From assembly GCA_031258375.1 (NCBI GenBank), contig JAIRMX010000170.1, forward strand, positions 1 to 8,805: a DNA stretch of 8,805 nt. The letters are read 5' to 3'. A model generated the notes under the pieces. It searched no databases. It worked only from the letters and a program-made list of their open reading frames with translations, and was not told where the DNA came from. Shown here one piece after another: positions 5,891 through 8,805 of this stretch. Numbering within the stretch: the stretch's first letter is position 1; each line of letters starts with the position of its first letter. The position numbers and the translations under genes are program-made. The stretch is from Elusimicrobiota bacterium (GTDB taxonomy: Bacteria; Elusimicrobiota; Elusimicrobia; Elusimicrobiales; Elusimicrobiaceae).

Positions 5891-5962
5891 GCGCTCGTAG
5901 CTCAGTGGTAGAGCATCCGCCTTTTAAGCGGGAGGCCGTGAGTTCAAGTCTCACCGAGCGCA
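5891..5962 (+). tRNA. tRNA-Lys (anticodon UUU)
   Basis: A 72-base cloverleaf with every stem checked by eye. Acceptor stem GCGCTCG (5891-5897) pairs with CGAGCGC (5955-5961). The D arm is GCTC/GAGC. The anticodon stem TCCGC/GCGGG has one G-U pair, with loop CTTTTAA and anticodon TTT at 5923-5925, reading AAA and AAG lysine codons. The variable loop is AGGCC and the T arm is GTGAG/CTCAC with TTCAAGT. The discriminator base is A at 5962. The 3' CCA is not encoded and must be added by tRNA nucleotidyltransferase. Confidence 0.97.
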
Positions 5963-6053
5963 CTTTTGCGAATATGTCTCTACGGACAAGCGTTTGATAA
6001 TCCTTTATTTTAGTAGTTTTTCGGATGAGCAAAAATATTGGTTTTCGCAAAAG
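5963..6053. repeat. 10-bp perfect inverted repeat spanning the tRNA-Lys to tRNA-Glu spacer
   Basis: CTTTTGCGAA at 5963-5972 starts at the base after the tRNA-Lys discriminator, and its exact reverse complement TTCGCAAAAG lies at 6044-6053, 11 bases before tRNA-Glu. In a joint transcript the arms could pair and loop out the 71 bases between, possibly as a processing structure. No good promoter for tRNA-Glu alone was found in the spacer. Confidence 0.5.
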
Positions 6054-6064
6054 AATACAATTGT

Positions 6065-6136
6065 GCCCCCTTCGTCTATCGGTTAGGACACCAGATTTTC
6101 AATCTGGTGAGAGGAGTTCGATTCTCCTAGGGGGCG
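6065..6136 (+). tRNA. tRNA-Glu (anticodon UUC)
   Basis: A 72-base cloverleaf. Acceptor stem GCCCCCT (6065-6071) pairs with AGGGGGC (6129-6135). The 5' part TTCGTCTATCGGTTAGGACA is characteristic of bacterial tRNA-Glu. Anticodon stem CCAGA/TCTGG has loop TTTTCAA with anticodon TTC at 6098-6100. The T arm is built on GGAG/CTCC with TTCGATT. The discriminator base is G at 6136, followed directly by a T run. CCA is not encoded. It is probably cotranscribed with tRNA-Lys. Confidence 0.97.
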
Positions 6137-6151
6137 TTTTTTTATGACGAT

Positions 6152-6180
6152 AAAACCCGAGAAAAATACTTTGGGTTTTT
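6152..6180. terminator. Bidirectional terminator between the tRNA genes and the minus-strand operon
   Basis: AAAACCC (6152-6158) pairs with GGGTTTT (6173-6179), and the stem can extend inward by G-U and A-T pairs. A T run follows on the plus strand, and the complementary arm supplies a T run on the minus strand. It lies between converging transcripts and can end both. Positions 6181-6310 hold no gene; a short CTGAAA/TTTCAG hairpin lies at 6248-6284. Confidence 0.65.
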
Positions 6181-6310
6181 ACTGTGCGCATATTTTTAAA
6201 TACCTAAATTATTTTCAACACAATCAAACTTGCCTTTTATATTCGAGCTGAAAAATTGTTTTTAAGAGATTCTTTCAGAGCCGATGACTGTCAGTTTCGC
6301 CGTTCTAACA

Positions 6311-7261
6311 CTAAAAACTATTCTTAAGCCCTTCTTTTAGAGAAGTAAATTTTTGGCCGGTGAGCGAAATCCATTTTTGAGAATTGCAAACCCAATGGCC
6401 TTTTATATGAGCTTCCTTAATTTTGTCATAATTGAGCGCGGGCGCAAACCCAAAAATACGCGCGGCAATTTCATAAATAAAAGCCGCAATCTCAAGCACG
6501 AAGTAAGGCATATTAAACATAAGAGGACGAGGCCTGCTCATAGCGTCAGCCATAGAATTTATAAAGTATTTCCAGCTGTAGCTTTTGTTTTCGCATACAA
6601 AAAAAGTTTGAGCGTTTGCTTGCGCGGTATTGGCGGCGATATAAAGAGCTTCGACCAAATCGTCGATATAAACAAAGTTAAAAAACATATCGCTGGAAGA
6701 CGTATTAACCATTATCCCTCTGTTCACCCACGCCGCAATTTTTGATACTCCGGAGTCATTTTTTCCGTAAACTATCGGCGCGCGTAAAATAACTCTGTGA
6801 ATATGAGCAGGCAATTCGTTAATAATATTTTCAGCCGCAAGTTTCGTTAAACCGTAATCAGAAATTGGGGACGGAACATCAAGTTCGCTGCGCGGATTAT
6901 CCTTATATTCGCTAGCGCCTGCCGCCGCCTGGCTCGATAAATAAATAAAATTTTTTATACCTGCTTTAACGGCGGCCCGCGCCAAATTTTCGCTGACGCC
7001 GACGTTTGCGCGTTCAAACTCTTCTTTGTTAAAAGCAAATATCGCGGCGGCAAGATGAAAAATAACGTCAGCTCCTTCCATTTCTCGCGCGAGAGCGTCT
7101 ATATTGGAATAATCGGCTTTTATAACTTCAACAGCCGGGTTTTCGCGAGCCGAAGGATTTGACCTTGAAAATATTTTAACGGTATAACCTTTCTGCAACA
7201 GTTTATCCGTCAGCCTGCGTCCTACAAAACCTAATCCGCCGGTAATTACAGCTTCAGCCAT
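6311..7261 (-). CDS. NAD(P)-dependent epimerase/dehydratase (extended SDR)
   Basis: Product of 316 aa with a Rossmann fold. The N-terminal nucleotide-binding TGGLGFVG (7-14) is the extended-SDR TGxxGxxG motif. FHLAA (68-72), YLSS (107-110) with a candidate catalytic serine, and the active-site pair Y136-x3-K140 (DYGLTK) follow, then LRAPIVYGKND. The substrate, whether nucleotide sugar, steroid-like or other, cannot be inferred. The C-terminal part about 251-272 is hydrophobic and could touch the membrane. The ATG lies 2 bases after the stop of the upstream membrane-protein gene, with GGGAC just before it, so translation is probably coupled. It is the last gene of the minus-strand operon and ends at the bidirectional terminator. 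Confidence 0.92.
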   Translation of the reverse strand: MAEAVITGGLGFVGRRLTDKLLQKGYTVKIFSRSNPSARENPAVEVIKADYSNIDALAREMEGADVIFHLAAAIFAFNKEEFERANVGVSENLARAAVKAGIKNFIYLSSQAAAGASEYKDNPRSELDVPSPISDYGLTKLAAENIINELPAHIHRVILRAPIVYGKNDSGVSKIAAWVNRGIMVNTSSSDMFFNFVYIDDLVEALYIAANTAQANAQTFFVCENKSYSWKYFINSMADAMSRPRPLMFNMPYFVLEIAAFIYEIAARIFGFAPALNYDKIKEAHIKGHWVCNSQKWISLTGQKFTSLKEGLKNSF

Positions 7262-7263
7262 TA

Positions 7264-7707
7264 TTAGTCCCTGTTTTCCTTTACTATGATAGATTTCGCG
7301 TCTTGCAACCCGTCGTCTATTTTTCGCGCGGCGGAATTTATATCGCCGCTTATCGCGTCAACATTTTTAAGGCCGAATTTGGCAAGGCCTTCGTCAATAT
7401 CGTCTTTTGTAGGATAATTGCCGTTCATCACTCTGTCAAAAGGCCTTGTGCCGTTTGCCTGCGGCGTAAACATCAGCAATATTACGGCGACAATGGCAAG
7501 CATAATTATTTCTAACAGCCTGTTCATAAGAAAATATCTGTTAAGCCCGATAATCGACATAAGCGAGCTTGCCGCTATCATAGCCGCGGTTGACATCAGA
7601 AAAATGATGAAAACCGTTACAGGCGCAAAAGCGGTATAATCCGGAAAACAGACTAATACGCCGAAATGTAAAGCTGCCAACAAAGCTATACGCCAAAGTA
7701 CTCTCAT
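7264..7707 (-). CDS. Small membrane protein of unknown function
   Basis: I do not recognise a family. The product is 147 aa. Three hydrophobic segments can be seen: about 5-21 (followed by FPDYTAF), about 28-53 and about 63-81. A polar tail of about 65 residues (TPQANGTRPFDRVMNGNYPTK onward) then contains ISGDINSAARKIDDGLQDAK, probably helical. An AAAGGAG ribosome binding site lies 7 bases before the start (minus strand). It is 23 bp from the TonB-like gene upstream and 2 bp from the epimerase downstream, so the three form one operon. An envelope role is suggested only by this context and the topology. Confidence 0.75.
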   Translation of the reverse strand: MRVLWRIALLAALHFGVLVCFPDYTAFAPVTVFIIFLMSTAAMIAASSLMSIIGLNRYFLMNRLLEIIMLAIVAVILLMFTPQANGTRPFDRVMNGNYPTKDDIDEGLAKFGLKNVDAISGDINSAARKIDDGLQDAKSIIVKENRD

Positions 7708-7730
7708 ATCAAACTCCTTTACTGCGGGTT

Positions 7731-8513
7731 TTAATTTTCGCTTTTAAATTCAACCGTCACCGTCAATATATCTCTTGGGAAATCTTTTGGCAGCGGCGGA
7801 TAGGGCGCGCTGTTGTTTGCGGACGAAGTCGCCGCATAATCATAAGAATCGTTGCCGGAAGAACGTTCTATCAGCACGCTGTATATCGCTCCGTTTCTGT
7901 CTATAGTAAAGGACACTAAAGTTGAAAGGCCTGTTTTTTTGGGCATTCTTTTGGACCATTCTTTCCACAACGCGTTGCGCACTTGAGTGATATACCAAGG
8001 ATACGGAAAATTCGTAAAACTTGCTCTTACGATATTGCCCCCCGTTTCGGCGCCGTCGCTCATAGTATGTTCCAGCGAAGGGTCGATATTGGCGGAGTTT
8101 ACGTCGCCTAAAATACTCGGTTTGGATAAAACTATTTTTTCCTCTTTAAGTTTTGCGGTTTCTTTTTTTCCCGGCGCGGGTTTAGTTTCTTTCTTTTGTT
8201 TTTTTGAAATTTGCTCTTTGGAACTATATTGTTGTTTTTCCGCCTGAGCGGATTTTGGCGGAACTTTAATTTCACTTTTTGTCTCTTCGGGCTTGGCGGG
8301 CTCGTCTTGTTTGCTCTGCGAAGGCTTTACAGACGCCGTATTTGCAGTATTTGCGCTTTCTTGAACGCCGTAGCGCGCCGGCTGAGAAGAAGAGCCTATA
8401 AAGTCGATAGTGTAAAGCGCGTTCTTTTGCCGGAGGGCAGGCTTCATACATAAGAGCAATATTAAAAATAGAACTATATGCGCGCCTGTTGAATATAAAA
8501 GTGAAAGATTCAT
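7731..8513 (-). CDS. TonB/TolA-like energy-transducing periplasmic protein
   Basis: A 260-aa protein with the three-part layout of TonB and TolA. There is a short cytoplasmic start and one signal-anchor helix (about 10-25). A long low-complexity linker rich in Lys, Pro, Glu, Ser and Gln (about 55-130, for example EPAKPEETKSEIKVPPK) spans the periplasm. The C-terminal domain (about 168-256) has WYITQVRNALWKEWSKR, a TLVSFTIDRNGAIYSVLIERSSGND beta hairpin, APYPPLP and a final TVTVEFK strand. Such proteins couple an ExbBD or TolQR proton motor to the outer membrane. No motor gene is in the window, and an insertion-sequence remnant begins 65 bp upstream. TonB and TolA cannot be told apart here. 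The start has AGGGAA upstream. Confidence 0.85.
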   Translation of the reverse strand: MNLSLLYSTGAHIVLFLILLLCMKPALRQKNALYTIDFIGSSSQPARYGVQESANTANTASVKPSQSKQDEPAKPEETKSEIKVPPKSAQAEKQQYSSKEQISKKQKKETKPAPGKKETAKLKEEKIVLSKPSILGDVNSANIDPSLEHTMSDGAETGGNIVRASFTNFPYPWYITQVRNALWKEWSKRMPKKTGLSTLVSFTIDRNGAIYSVLIERSSGNDSYDYAATSSANNSAPYPPLPKDFPRDILTVTVEFKSEN

Positions 8514-8533
8514 AAAATTTATTCCCTATTTAA

Positions 8534-8563
8534 ATTTTATCATTATTGAATAAAAAAAGACAA
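8534..8563 (-). promoter_or_regulatory. Possible promoter of the minus-strand operon
   Basis: Read on the minus strand: TTGTCT (8563-8558), 18-base spacer, TAAAAT (8539-8534). Transcription would start near 8527, about 13 bases before the TonB-like ATG. The motif is plausible but not strong. Confidence 0.4.
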
Positions 8564-8577
8564 TTCAACGCAAGATA

Positions 8578-8594
8578 GGGGTCTTGTTGCACAA
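8578..8594 (+). repeat. Probable terminal inverted repeat of an IS5-type element
   Basis: GGGGTCTTGTTGCACAA resembles the ends of IS5-superfamily elements (G-rich tip followed by TTGTTGCACAA) as I remember them. It lies on the correct side of, and 39 bases before, the transposase remnant. The other end is outside the window, so pairing and target duplication cannot be checked. Confidence 0.45.
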
Positions 8595-8632
8595 TGCGCC
8601 GACAAAAGCAAGGTGAGCAGTGTATACTTTAG

Positions 8633-8805
8633 TATTATGAGACCAAAAATAAACACTATATATACGATAAGGCAAAGCGGGAGGAGCGCAACGCGGTAAT
8701 ACGCAGATGTGAAGAGAAAGGAATAGAGGGATGGAAAAAAGAAGCAGGATATAATCGCAGGAGTATAGTTGAGAACAGCTTTTACCGATTAAAGAGGATA
8801 TTTGG
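8633..8805 (+). pseudogene. IS5-family DDE transposase remnant (C-terminal part, runs off the window)
   Basis: The frame from 8633, directly after a TAG at 8630-8632, encodes a tail of 57 residues to the window edge. It contains REERNAVIRRCEEKGIEGWK and then GYNRRSIVENSFYRLKRIFG. The Y-x2-R-x3-E-x6-K spacing (YNRR, IVEN, YRLK) is the exact YREK signature around the third catalytic acid of IS4/IS5-type transposases. The N-terminal two thirds, with the first two catalytic aspartates, is missing: the probable element end lies only about 40 bp upstream, where an ATG at 8594 opens just 12 codons. This is an internally deleted element and would be non-autonomous if its other end is intact. Confidence 0.78.

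Noticed and set aside
6353..6745. 130-codon plus-strand open frame inside the epimerase gene
   Set aside because: Antisense shadow of a clear SDR protein; composition is Arg/His-rich without domain features.
7987..8453. Plus-strand open frames opposite the TonB-like gene
   Set aside because: They arise from the low-complexity Lys/Pro/Glu linker read in reverse and have no ribosome binding site.
1..8805. CRISPR array, retron, or toxin-antitoxin or restriction system
   Set aside because: No spaced short repeats, reverse transcriptase, methylase or small paired genes were found. The DUF4143 ATPase alone does not define a defence system.

Overview
The window looks like a chromosomal piece of a diderm (Gram-negative-type) bacterium of low to moderate GC. 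It has two predicted outer-membrane-type lipoproteins, a TonB/TolA-like envelope protein, a full-length class I dihydroorotase, a Thermus-type orotate phosphoribosyltransferase and tRNA genes that do not encode CCA. Gene styles and base composition (GC-rich core codons beside AT-rich inserts) would suit Elusimicrobiota such as the Endomicrobium lineage. That placement is inference and nothing in the window proves it.

Layout, left to right. Positions 2-580 hold the 3' two thirds of pyrB. Positions 581-2680 are accessory DNA wedged between pyrB and pyrC. It contains an AT-rich gene for a small membrane protein of unknown function, a 26-codon broken copy of the start of pyrC, and a self-contained cassette. 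The cassette is a consensus-like promoter overlapped by a perfect 17+17 bp palindrome, followed by a leaderless gene for an AAA ATPase with a DUF4143-type C-terminus. The intact pyrC starts 16 bp after the ATPase stop codon and repeats the same roughly 100 bp (about 87% identity in the coding part) found in the broken copy, so the cassette sits between two copies of the pyrC 5' end. Next, on the same strand, come an SGNH/GDSL lipoprotein hydrolase, an NlpE-like lipoprotein and pyrE. A hairpin terminator follows, then tRNA-Lys(UUU) and tRNA-Glu(UUC).

The right third is on the minus strand, read from about 8513 down to 6311: a TonB/TolA-like protein, a small membrane protein and an extended SDR epimerase/dehydratase in a tight operon. 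This operon meets the tRNA genes head-on at a bidirectional terminator. The last about 230 bp are the remnant of an IS5-type element: a probable terminal inverted repeat followed closely by only the C-terminal YREK part of a DDE transposase.

PyrB, PyrC and PyrE catalyse steps 2, 3 and 5 of de novo UMP synthesis; pyrD and pyrF are not here. The most notable feature is the ATPase cassette inserted at the pyrC start. The insertion appears to have left pyrC intact, left a decaying copy of its first codons upstream, and placed pyrC downstream of a palindrome-controlled promoter.
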